DNA from: Micromonospora sp. CB01531
Lineage (GTDB): Bacteria; Actinomycetota; Actinomycetes; Mycobacteriales; Micromonosporaceae
Direction of reading: 5' to 3'
DNA length: 64,000 nucleotides
Assembly (NCBI RefSeq): GCF_001905095.1
Contig: NZ_LWLS01000058.1
Location: 93,638 to 157,637, forward strand
Every line of letters begins with the position of its first letter. The first letter of the stretch is position 1. Of this stretch, positions 56,771-64,000 are shown in pieces. Both the position numbers and the translations under genes were made by a program. The notes under the pieces were generated by a model. That model was not told the DNA's origin, made no database searches, and was given only the letters and a program-made list of their open reading frames with translations.

Positions 56771-59700
56771 ATGAGAGGTCGCGCACGCGGACGGAGATCA
56801 GGCGTTCGGCTCGATCAGTTACCCACGGGGAAGGTCGGCTACGGGCTGGCTGTCGGCCTGTCCACGACGCTGGTGGCCGCACTGCTGGCCGGCGTGGTCT
56901 CGCGCCCGGCGCAGGCAAGGCCGCCGGTGACCCAGGCGCAGCAACCGGCTGAGCCGTTGGAGCGCCCCGACGAGGCGGCGGCCGTGGTGACGGCGCGGAT
57001 GACCGGCAAACGGGTGCTGATCAGCGGGCTGACGACGGAGACCACGGAGTTCTGGGCGTTGCCCTCGGGGTCGGTGGAGGCGAAGGTCAGCGCCGGGCCG
57101 GTGCGGATGCGCGATGACCAGGGCGGCTGGGTGGCCGTCGACCTGACCCTGCAGCGGAAGGCGGACGGCTCGGTGGTGCCGAAGGCACACCCGGCCGGGC
57201 TGACGCTGTCCGGGCCGGCCGGCCCCGGCGAGCACGACCTAGTGTCGCTGGGCACGGCGGGACGGCGTTCGACGTTGGGTTGGACCGGCGCGTTGCCGAC
57301 GCCGGTGCTGGAAGGCGCGAAGGCGACGTACCCCGAGGTGCGTCCAGGTGTCGACCTGGTCGTGTCGGCGACGCGTACCGGATTTGAGCAGTTGCTGGTA
57401 GTCAAGGACCGCAAGGCTGCCGCGCACGTGCGGCAGTTCCGGATGCCGTGGCGCCCGTCGGGCGGGAAGGCGACCGCAACGCGGGTCGGTGAGTTGCCGG
57501 CGCTGATGTGGGACGCGCGGGTGGACCCGGCCTCGGGTGAGCACGTGCGGCGGGCGCCGGTGGGCACGCGACTGGACGGCCTGGGCGAGCGGACCGGGCT
57601 GGTGTTGACGCCGGACGCGAAGTTCCTGGCCGACGAGTCGACGGTGTATCCGGTGACGATCGACCCGTCGCAGTCGATCGGGCCGAACTTCGACGCGTTC
57701 GTGCAGAACACGTACACGTCGGATCAGTCGACGGCGACCGAGCTGAAGCTGGGTACCTACAACGGTGGAACGGACAAGGCACGGTCGTTCCTGCGGTTCG
57801 ACAACATGAACTGGTTGTGGGACAAGCAGGTGCAGTCGGCGACGCTGAGCCTGTGGAATCACCACTCGTACTCGTGTACGGCGCGGGAGTGGCAGGCGTG
57901 GCGGGTCGGTGATGTCACCAGCACGGTGCGGTGGACGGCGCAGCCGGCCTGGTTGCAGCAGGTGGGTACGTCGACGCAGACGAAGGGCTACAGCAGCGCC
58001 TGCGGTGGCGGCTGGGTGACGATCCCGGTCACCGGCGCGTTCCAGAGCACCGCGACCGGGCATCTGGCCAAGACGACCATCGGTATCCGGGCGACGAGTG
58101 AGACCGACAGCTACACCTGGAAGCGGTTCAACTCCAAGGAGGGCACCTACCCGCCGTCGGTGACCATCACCTACCAGTCGGGGGCGCAGGTGACCGCGAT
58201 GGCGACCGCGCCGACGACGGTGTGCGCCACCGGGGCGCAGCGGCCGTACATCGCGAGTTTGACTCCGCAGTTGCGGGCGCAGATCACCGATTCCGCGGCC
58301 GCGTCGCTCTACGCCACCTTCGAGTGGTCCGTCGCGGGCGGGTCGCTGATCGGCTCGGCCACGGAGGGGCCCGGCGCGTCCGGGTCGTGGTTGGCGACGA
58401 ACGTGCCGCCCGGCGCGTTCGTGGAGGACGGCTCGTACGCGTGGCGGGTACAGGGCAGTGACGGCACGAAGGCGGGTTCGTGGTCGCAGTGGTGTGAGTT
58501 CACGGTGGACACGGAGGCGCCCAGGGTGGCGCCGTCGGTGTCCTCGACGGCTTACCCCTCGGGTGCGTGGTCCGGCGCGGCGGGCACTGCCGGTAGTTTC
58601 ACCCTCGGCGCCGGCGGCGTCGCCGACGTGTCAGCCTACGAGTACGGCGTGGACGTCAACCCGCCGAACCAGACCGTGAACGCGCCCAGTCTCGGTGCCG
58701 CCACCACCATTTCGATCACGCCGACCTCGGACGGCCCACACACGCTGTACGTACGCACCCGCGACCGGGCGGGCAACCTGTCGCCGATCCGCTCCTACGC
58801 GTTCTCGGTCGGCGGCGGCGCGGTGACCGCACCGAAGACCGGTGACATCACTGCGGCGAAGACCGCGATCAGCGGGGTGGGACGGCCGGACGCCACCGGG
58901 GTGACCTACCAGTGGCGGCGCGGCGACAGCGACACGTGGACCAACATCCCGGCCGGGCACGTGACGGTCGCGGCCGGGGGCGCGGCGGTGATCTGGCCGC
59001 TGCCGACCAGCGGCGGGGGCCAATTCCCGAAGCTGAACTGGGACGTCGAGGCCACCCTCGCCGCGGTGGACGCCCAGCAGGTGCCCCGGGACGGCCCCCT
59101 GCAGGTACGGGGCAGCTTCACCGGCGGTACAGCCGCGTCCTCGGGCGCAGTGAAGATCACCTTTGACCGGAACCAGGCGTCCGCGGCGGCCGAGAAGATC
59201 GGTCCGGGTGAGGTGAACCTGATCACCGGCAACTACACCTTGTCGGACAGCGATGTGTCGGTGGCCTCGTACGGCACCGAACTGACCGTGGAGCGTTCGT
59301 ACCACAGCCGACGGGCGGCGGAGACCGACTCGGCGAACATGTTCGGCCCGGGTTGGGTGTCCGGTGCGACGGTGGACGGGGCTGAGGCCAACTACACGTC
59401 GCTGACCGTGTTCGGGTCGCTGGTGCAGGTGGGTCTGCCGGACGGCGACACGATCGGCTTCACCAAACGCACCAGCACCGCCTTCGACCCGGAGATCGGG
59501 CTGGAGTCGATGATGCTGACGTACGACAGCGCGACCGACTCCTACGCCCTGACCGACGAGGACGGCGACACCGTGATGTTCACCCGCGTCGCGGGCACCG
59601 CGACCGGCAAGTACTTCCCGACGCTGGTGGCCGAGTCAGCCAGCAACCAGACCACCACGTACAGCTGGGAGCGGGTGACCCTCGCTGGGGCGGAAGTGGT

Positions 59701-62700
59701 CCGGCCGACCCGGATGCTGGCACCGGTGCCGGACGGGGTCAACTGCGCCACCCTGACCCGGGGCTGCCGGGCGCTGACCTTCACCTACGCCACCACCGCC
59801 ACCGCGACCGGCACCACCGAGGCCACCTGGGGTGACTACCCGGGCCGGGTCAAGGAGATCTCCTTCACCGCCTGGGACCCGGATCTGCCCACCCCGGCCA
59901 TGCGTACCGTGCCACTGGCCCGGTACGCGTACGACAACACCGGCCGGCTCCGTGCCGCCTGGGATCCGCGGCTGGACTGGACCGACGCCGGCACGACGCG
60001 GCACCTGTGGAAAACGTACGACTACGACGCCACCGGAGTGCTCACCGCGACCAAGCCGGTGGGCGAGGAGTCGTGGCAGTTCAGCTACACCACGGTCCCG
60101 GGTGACCCGGGCGCGGGACGGCTGCACAAGGTGACCCGCACGGCGCTCGCCGCGGGTACCGCGACGAGCACCATGGTCTACCAGGTGCCGCCTTCGGGTG
60201 CCGGTGCGCCGTACGATCTGTCGCCCGGGCAGACCGCCCGGTGGGGTCAGCCGGAAGCGCCGACCGACGCCACGGCCATCTTCCCGGCCAACCAGATACC
60301 GAACGGCAACCCGGCCACCGGCACCATGCCCTCGTCCTGGGAGCGCGCATCGGTGACGTACCTGGACGCCAACGCCCGCGAGGTCAACGCCGCCGCGCCG
60401 GGCGGATACATCGCCGCCACCTGGTACGACGAGTTCGGCAACACCGTGCGTTCGTTGACGGCGGCCAACCGGGCCCGGGCACTGGCCGACTCGTCCACCG
60501 ACGATGCGGCACGGGAGACGATGCTGGCGCAGAGCTACTCCATCCGCAATGTCTTCAGCGGCGACGGGCAGCGGCTGCTCTACACCCTCAATCCCGAGCG
60601 GGACGTGATGCTGGCCGACGGAAGTACGGTACGCGGCCGACCGATGACCCGGAGCACCTACGACGAGGGTGCGCCGCTCACGGGCGGGCCGTACAACCTG
60701 GTCACCAAGCAGGAAGAGCTGGTGCGTTACTGGGGACCGACCGGCACCGAGACCGACGCCGAGCTGCGTACCACCACGACGAAGTACGACTGGTCCCTGC
60801 GCGAACCGACGGTGACCACCGTGGACCCCGGCGGCCTTGGCCAGACCACCCGCAGCACCTACGACCCGGGCACCGGGCTGGAGGTGCTGAACACCACCCC
60901 GGCGGGCGGCACCAGCACGAACACCCCGGCCACCACCCGCGCGATCAACTACCGGGCCACCTCCGGCTCCGGCTACAGCGAGTGCGACCTCCGGCCCGAA
61001 TGGGCGAACCTGCCCTGCCGGGTGCAGCCGGGCGGCCAGGCGGCCAGCGGACCGGAGGTGCCCGCCACCGTGACCACCTACGACATGTTCAACCAGCCCC
61101 GAGTGGTCACCGAGAAGACCAGTGCCGCCACGCTGCGCACCACCACCACGACGTACGACGGCGCGGGGCGGGCCTACGAGACCGTGGTCACCGGCCCCGG
61201 CACGACCGTGCCGGTCGTGCGTAGGATCTACGACCAGGCCAGCGGGCAGCTCTTGCGTACCCAGTCGATCAGCGGTGGCACGGTATCCGCCCAGATCATC
61301 CGCGGCTACGACAGCCTGGGCCGGCTGACGTCGTACACCGACGCCGACGGGAACGTGTCGACCACCACGTACGACCTGCTCGGCCGGGTCGCCACCAGCA
61401 CCGACGGCAAGGCCACCCGCACCTACACCTACGACGGCGGCAGCGAACGACGCGGCCTGCTCACCTCCGTCAACGACAGCCAGGCCGGCATGTTCGCCGG
61501 CAGCTACGACGGGGACGGCAGACTGAAGTCGGAGAGCTGGCCCAACGGCGTAGTGGTCAGCCGTGACATCGACGCGACCGGCGCCGAGGTCGGACGGTCG
61601 TACCTCAGGACCGGCTGCGGCGCCGCGGACTGCACCCTCTACCGCGAATCCGTCCAGACCTCGACCCACAACCAGGTACGGGTGCACAGCTCCACCCTCT
61701 CCAACCAGGAGTACGCCTACGACCCGGCCGGTCGGCTGACCCAGGTCCGCAACATCCTGGGAGACCGCTGCACCACCCGGGCGTACGCCTTCGACGCGGC
61801 CACCAACCGCACGTCGTCGACGGAGTACGCCCCGGCCTCGGACGGGTCATGCCAGACCACGACGGCGGCGGCCACCCGGACCTGGACCTACGACACCGCG
61901 GACCGGGTCAACACCGCCGGGTACACCTACGACACGCTCGCCCGCACCACCACCGTCCCGGCGGTCGACACCGCGAACCCGGCCGGCGGCAACGTGACCG
62001 TCACCTACCACGCCACCGACCTGGTCGACACCATCACCCAGGGCGGACGCACGACCGACTACCTGATCGACGTCGAGGGCGAGCGGGTCCGGTCGTGGAC
62101 CGACAACGTCTCGGGTGCGGCCGCCACCTCAATCCACCACTACGCGGACGACGAGGACAGCCCGGTCTGGACGCAGGAGACGCCGAGCAGCTACACCCGC
62201 GCGGTCAGCGGGCTGGCCGGCGTGGCCGGGACCTGGAACAGCGGCACCGGCGTGGTCGACTGGCAGATCGCCAACCTGCACGGTGACATCGTCGCCACTA
62301 TCAGCGGCAACGACGCCGGCCTGAGCAGGACCAGCGAAGCCACCGAGTACGGCACCCCGCTCGACTCGACAAACGTGGGCAACCAGCGGTACGGCTGGCT
62401 CGGCGCCGAACAGCGCGCCGCCGACACGCCGGGCGGGATCCTGTTGATGGGTGTCCGCCTCTACAACCCCACCACCGGCCGGTTCCTGCAGGTCGATCCG
62501 GTGCCGGGTGGCAGTGCGAACAACTACGAGTACTGCGTCGGCGACCCGGTCAACTGCACCGACCTCAACGGGCAGTACGCCACGGGGAAGTGGCAGTGGC
62601 TCCCCAACAAGGTGTGGCAGAGCGGCTGGAAACAGATCAAGCGGGGCATCTACCGCGTGTATATCAAGTTCCGGCAGCGCGACATGCGCCTGTTCCGTTG

Positions 62701-62899
62701 GATATACACCAGCAAGCGTCGCACCTGGATCGTCGGTTACCAGATCCTCACCAAGCGGTCGTTCTCCTTCAAGACCAAGCACTGCGTGTGGCGCTGCAAG
62801 ACGACGCCCTGGATTCCCATGCCGGTCCCGAAGTTCGGCGGATACCTGACCTGGATCCAGACCTACATCTACTACCGTCCGATCCGAGTCCGCCGCTAG
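56771..62899 (+). CDS. secreted RHS-repeat protein with variable C-terminal tip
   Basis: This 2042-residue protein has a signal sequence (basic start, hydrophobic YGLAVGLSTTLVAALLAGVV, cleavage near AQA). A DNRLRE-like region follows at about residues 297-470, with Ig/FN-like segments to ~820. YD/RHS repeats such as YDSLGRLTSYTDADGN run to about residue 1880. The conserved RHS core is LYNPTTGRFLQVDPV...NYEYCVGDPVN. After it, a 105-residue tip (from about 62578) is rich in Trp, Arg and Lys, with CVWRC. RHS proteins use such tips as toxins, but no tip family is recognised and no immunity gene follows. The ATG at 56771 with GGGAGG upstream is chosen over longer upstream frames that overlap the SARP gene. 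Confidence 0.88.
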   Translation: MRGRARGRRSGVRLDQLPTGKVGYGLAVGLSTTLVAALLAGVVSRPAQARPPVTQAQQPAEPLERPDEAAAVVTARMTGKRVLISGLTTETTEFWALPSGSVEAKVSAGPVRMRDDQGGWVAVDLTLQRKADGSVVPKAHPAGLTLSGPAGPGEHDLVSLGTAGRRSTLGWTGALPTPVLEGAKATYPEVRPGVDLVVSATRTGFEQLLVVKDRKAAAHVRQFRMPWRPSGGKATATRVGELPALMWDARVDPASGEHVRRAPVGTRLDGLGERTGLVLTPDAKFLADESTVYPVTIDPSQSIGPNFDAFVQNTYTSDQSTATELKLGTYNGGTDKARSFLRFDNMNWLWDKQVQSATLSLWNHHSYSCTAREWQAWRVGDVTSTVRWTAQPAWLQQVGTSTQTKGYSSACGGGWVTIPVTGAFQSTATGHLAKTTIGIRATSETDSYTWKRFNSKEGTYPPSVTITYQSGAQVTAMATAPTTVCATGAQRPYIASLTPQLRAQITDSAAASLYATFEWSVAGGSLIGSATEGPGASGSWLATNVPPGAFVEDGSYAWRVQGSDGTKAGSWSQWCEFTVDTEAPRVAPSVSSTAYPSGAWSGAAGTAGSFTLGAGGVADVSAYEYGVDVNPPNQTVNAPSLGAATTISITPTSDGPHTLYVRTRDRAGNLSPIRSYAFSVGGGAVTAPKTGDITAAKTAISGVGRPDATGVTYQWRRGDSDTWTNIPAGHVTVAAGGAAVIWPLPTSGGGQFPKLNWDVEATLAAVDAQQVPRDGPLQVRGSFTGGTAASSGAVKITFDRNQASAAAEKIGPGEVNLITGNYTLSDSDVSVASYGTELTVERSYHSRRAAETDSANMFGPGWVSGATVDGAEANYTSLTVFGSLVQVGLPDGDTIGFTKRTSTAFDPEIGLESMMLTYDSATDSYALTDEDGDTVMFTRVAGTATGKYFPTLVAESASNQTTTYSWERVTLAGAEVVRPTRMLAPVPDGVNCATLTRGCRALTFTYATTATATGTTEATWGDYPGRVKEISFTAWDPDLPTPAMRTVPLARYAYDNTGRLRAAWDPRLDWTDAGTTRHLWKTYDYDATGVLTATKPVGEESWQFSYTTVPGDPGAGRLHKVTRTALAAGTATSTMVYQVPPSGAGAPYDLSPGQTARWGQPEAPTDATAIFPANQIPNGNPATGTMPSSWERASVTYLDANAREVNAAAPGGYIAATWYDEFGNTVRSLTAANRARALADSSTDDAARETMLAQSYSIRNVFSGDGQRLLYTLNPERDVMLADGSTVRGRPMTRSTYDEGAPLTGGPYNLVTKQEELVRYWGPTGTETDAELRTTTTKYDWSLREPTVTTVDPGGLGQTTRSTYDPGTGLEVLNTTPAGGTSTNTPATTRAINYRATSGSGYSECDLRPEWANLPCRVQPGGQAASGPEVPATVTTYDMFNQPRVVTEKTSAATLRTTTTTYDGAGRAYETVVTGPGTTVPVVRRIYDQASGQLLRTQSISGGTVSAQIIRGYDSLGRLTSYTDADGNVSTTTYDLLGRVATSTDGKATRTYTYDGGSERRGLLTSVNDSQAGMFAGSYDGDGRLKSESWPNGVVVSRDIDATGAEVGRSYLRTGCGAADCTLYRESVQTSTHNQVRVHSSTLSNQEYAYDPAGRLTQVRNILGDRCTTRAYAFDAATNRTSSTEYAPASDGSCQTTTAAATRTWTYDTADRVNTAGYTYDTLARTTTVPAVDTANPAGGNVTVTYHATDLVDTITQGGRTTDYLIDVEGERVRSWTDNVSGAAATSIHHYADDEDSPVWTQETPSSYTRAVSGLAGVAGTWNSGTGVVDWQIANLHGDIVATISGNDAGLSRTSEATEYGTPLDSTNVGNQRYGWLGAEQRAADTPGGILLMGVRLYNPTTGRFLQVDPVPGGSANNYEYCVGDPVNCTDLNGQYATGKWQWLPNKVWQSGWKQIKRGIYRVYIKFRQRDMRLFRWIYTSKRRTWIVGYQILTKRSFSFKTKHCVWRCKTTPWIPMPVPKFGGYLTWIQTYIYYRPIRVRR

Positions 62900-62925
62900 C
62901 TTCTGCTGTCGCGCAGCTCGGCCCA

Positions 62926-62964
62926 GCGGTGGCCGCCAAGCCAACCAGGCTTGGCGGCCACCGC
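62926..62964 (+). terminator. perfect 17-bp hairpin terminator
   Basis: The arm 62926-62942 pairs perfectly with 62948-62964 over a 5-nt loop, 27 bp after the RHS stop. It isolates the RHS gene from the downstream DinB remnant. Confidence 0.85.
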
Positions 62965-63053
62965 CGTACCGGCCCCGAGAATGCCCGTCCACTTCGCCGG
63001 CTCGCCCGCACGTCCGCTGGTTCTCCTGGGCGACGGTCTGGAATGCTCCGCCC

Positions 63054-63383
63054 ATGCCTTCCTACCCGCCTACCTTCGCCGACCACGTCATCGCACAGCC
63101 AGCCCGTGCCCAGTTCGAGGCGTTCCTCGACGAGCACCGCGGCGCGCTCAACGGCTGCTTGGACGGGCTGACAGAGGAACAGGCGCGCCGGTCGCTGGTG
63201 GCCTCCCGGACCACGCTCCTGGGTCTTGTGAAGCACGCGACCTTCGTCGAGAAGGTCTGGTTCGACGAAGCCGTCACGCGCCAGTCGCGCGCTGAGATCG
63301 GCATCCCTGCGACGTCTGAGGAGTCGTTAATCCTCGATGACGACGACACGATCGCCACCGTCCAGCACGCACACCGCAAAGCG
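63054..63383 (+). pseudogene. DinB/DUF664-family gene truncated by a transposon
   Basis: The first ~110 residues match the DinB-like four-helix family: FEAFLDEHRGALNGCLDGLTEEQARR, then GLVKHATFVEKVWFDEAV with a metal-type histidine. At about 63383, after HRKAS, the frame runs into transposon sequence, and the usual C-terminal ~55 residues (last helix and histidines) are missing. Read-through gives a 157-residue hybrid that is unlikely to bind metal. The ATG at 63054 starts the conserved region. Confidence 0.65.
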
Positions 63384-63560
63384 TCTCTGATTAGCTTAGC
63401 GATCCTGAGTCGGATGGGGTTTCCGGGATCGTTTCCCACCGTGGTGGAGTTGCATGGGCGTGGAGATGGAATCCCGCGCCCAGTGCGGCTCCTCGGGGCC
63501 GGTGGCCGGTGGTGGTGGGTGTGCTGATCGTGTTCACGCTCTGGTGTCGGTGGGCTGCGC
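63384..63560 (-). ncRNA. candidate omega (reRNA) scaffold at the element end
   Basis: In TnpB elements the guide RNA scaffold overlaps the 3' end of tnpB and ends at the element boundary. The next bases outside the element act as guide. By that rule the scaffold would lie on the minus strand here, with DinB sequence just below 63384 as guide. This is position-based only; no conserved structure was confirmed and the limits are approximate. Confidence 0.25.
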
Positions 63561-64000
63561 GGGGCAGCCTCGGCCGGTCCGTTGGTGCGTGTCCCTCCGG
63601 ACGCTTTCCCGCTCGGCTGTGGGGCCGGGTGGGGGAGGGTGCCCTGCGTCGCCTGGGCGCGGGGCGTGAGGTGCGGGGCCGGGTGGGGCCGGTCTTCGAC
63701 CGATCCCTCCGACTGGTCTTGAAGGTGCTCGGGGTGACAACGGCTGCGGCTTCGCGCGTGTCCACGACCGAGCGGATCACCATCTGCCCGCTGGTCTTGT
63801 CGATGACGGTCTTGCCCTGATGGGTGAGGCCGCGGGCGGCGATCCGCCGCCATGCGCCGTGGTCACGGTCGCCCTGCCAGCGGCAGGACTGGTTGGGGCA
63901 GATGGCCCACTTCCAGCCCGCGACGGTCCGCTTGTCGGGGGCTTTACGGTGCTGTAGCGGGGTCAAACATTGCGGGCAGTAGAAAGACCTCGAAGCGTTT
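63391..64000 (-). CDS. TnpB-like RNA-guided nuclease, C-terminal part (partial)
   Basis: On the minus strand from the window edge the frame reads SFYCPQC, then AICPNQSCRWQGDRDHGAWRRI. This is the zinc ribbon (CxxC ... Cx4C) joined to the last RuvC motif with its aspartates, as in TnpB. About 135 residues of arginine/proline-rich tail follow to the stop at 63391. The tail has no fold-like features and probably overlaps the guide (omega) RNA scaffold. The N-terminal and central RuvC parts lie outside the window, so activity cannot be judged. Confidence 0.7.
   Translation of the reverse strand, partial: NASRSFYCPQCLTPLQHRKAPDKRTVAGWKWAICPNQSCRWQGDRDHGAWRRIAARGLTHQGKTVIDKTSGQMVIRSVVDTREAAAVVTPSTFKTSRRDRSKTGPTRPRTSRPAPRRRRAPSPTRPHSRAGKRPEGHAPTDRPRLPRAAHRHQSVNTISTPTTTGHRPRGAALGAGFHLHAHATPPRWETIPETPSDSGSLS

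Larger units (their letters stand above)
63384..64000 (-). mobile_element. 3' end of a TnpB-carrying (IS200/IS605- or IS607-like) element
   Basis: The boundary is placed where the DinB-family homology stops (about 63384). The element contains the C-terminal part of a tnpB-like gene on the minus strand and runs off the window. Its TnpB stop codon is at 63391-63393, only a few bases from the boundary, and a TTAGC direct repeat (63391-63400) marks the end. The exact end and any target-site change cannot be fixed without the other side. Confidence 0.6.

Noticed and set aside
59636..61687. 683-codon open frame on the minus strand inside the RHS gene
   Set aside because: It is the opposite-strand shadow of the RHS coding frame; its product is Gly/Arg/Val-rich with no domain, and the RHS frame has clear repeats.
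63062..63853. 263-codon minus-strand frame across the DinB/transposon junction
   Set aside because: It crosses the element boundary in a different frame from the TnpB zinc ribbon and has no domain.

Overview
The window is high-GC actinomycete DNA with GTG, TTG and ATG starts, many 4-nt stop/start overlaps and actinomycete regulator types. The mix of genes would fit Micromonosporaceae, but that placement is an inference. About 47.5 kb from the left edge is one specialised-metabolite gene cluster. The rest is accessory DNA: a small peptide/protease locus, a few housekeeping-like genes, a LuxR and an AfsR-like regulator, a giant RHS protein, and the end of a TnpB transposon.

Left part of the cluster (1-28906). 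The window opens inside an NRPS gene whose adenylation domain is interrupted by a methyltransferase. It is followed by a PCP and a thioesterase-like domain without a serine nucleophile. Next come a saccharopine-dehydrogenase-like reductase, a thiazolinyl imide reductase of the Irp3/PchG type and a type II thioesterase. A leftward operon (12214 to 5584) encodes a P450, an acyl-CoA dehydrogenase pair, a YjbR protein, an O-methyltransferase and a fatty-acyl-AMP-ligase-like enzyme. A free condensation domain, a glyoxalase-fold protein and a third acyl-CoA-dehydrogenase-like protein follow. Then comes a leftward ALDH / free PCP / NRPS set, in which the NRPS is Cy-A-PCP-TE with a Cys-like A-domain pocket. 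A metallo-beta-lactamase-fold enzyme separates this from another leftward operon: aryl-acid AMP ligase, FAD oxidase, VOC protein, P450 and FAD oxidase.

Right part of the cluster (29083-47516). A ferredoxin, thiolase and CoA-transferase operon comes first. It is followed by a tightly overlapping operon for a reducing type II polyketide system: ketoreductase, two hotdog dehydratase-like proteins, ACP, four ketosynthase-type proteins (two with a complete active site, two degenerate), a hydrolase, a double-hotdog protein and a DsbA/GST-kappa-like isomerase. A class II aldolase, acyl-CoA ligase, P450, peroxiredoxin and two luciferase-like oxidoreductases close it. Together these genes suggest an aryl- or acyl-capped thiazoline/thiazolidine product combined with a polyene or cinnamoyl-type acyl chain. 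The exact structure cannot be read from the sequence.

The most unusual locus lies at 47875-50123. It holds a Crp/Fnr regulator, an 18-bp palindrome, a 25-residue peptide gene, a 14-bp-stem hairpin, and a membrane M50 protease with a PqqD-like (RRE-like) N-terminal domain, ending in a perfect 12-bp terminator hairpin. It has the layout of a minimal ribosomal-peptide or peptide-signal system with no other recognisable modifying enzyme.

The right end has a cyclophilin-like lipoprotein, an SDR, an empty and probably decayed 0.8 kb stretch, a LuxR regulator, a 1073-residue SARP/NB-ARC/TPR regulator, a 2042-residue secreted RHS protein with a basic C-terminal tip, and a DinB-family gene cut by the 3' end of a TnpB-carrying element that runs off the window.
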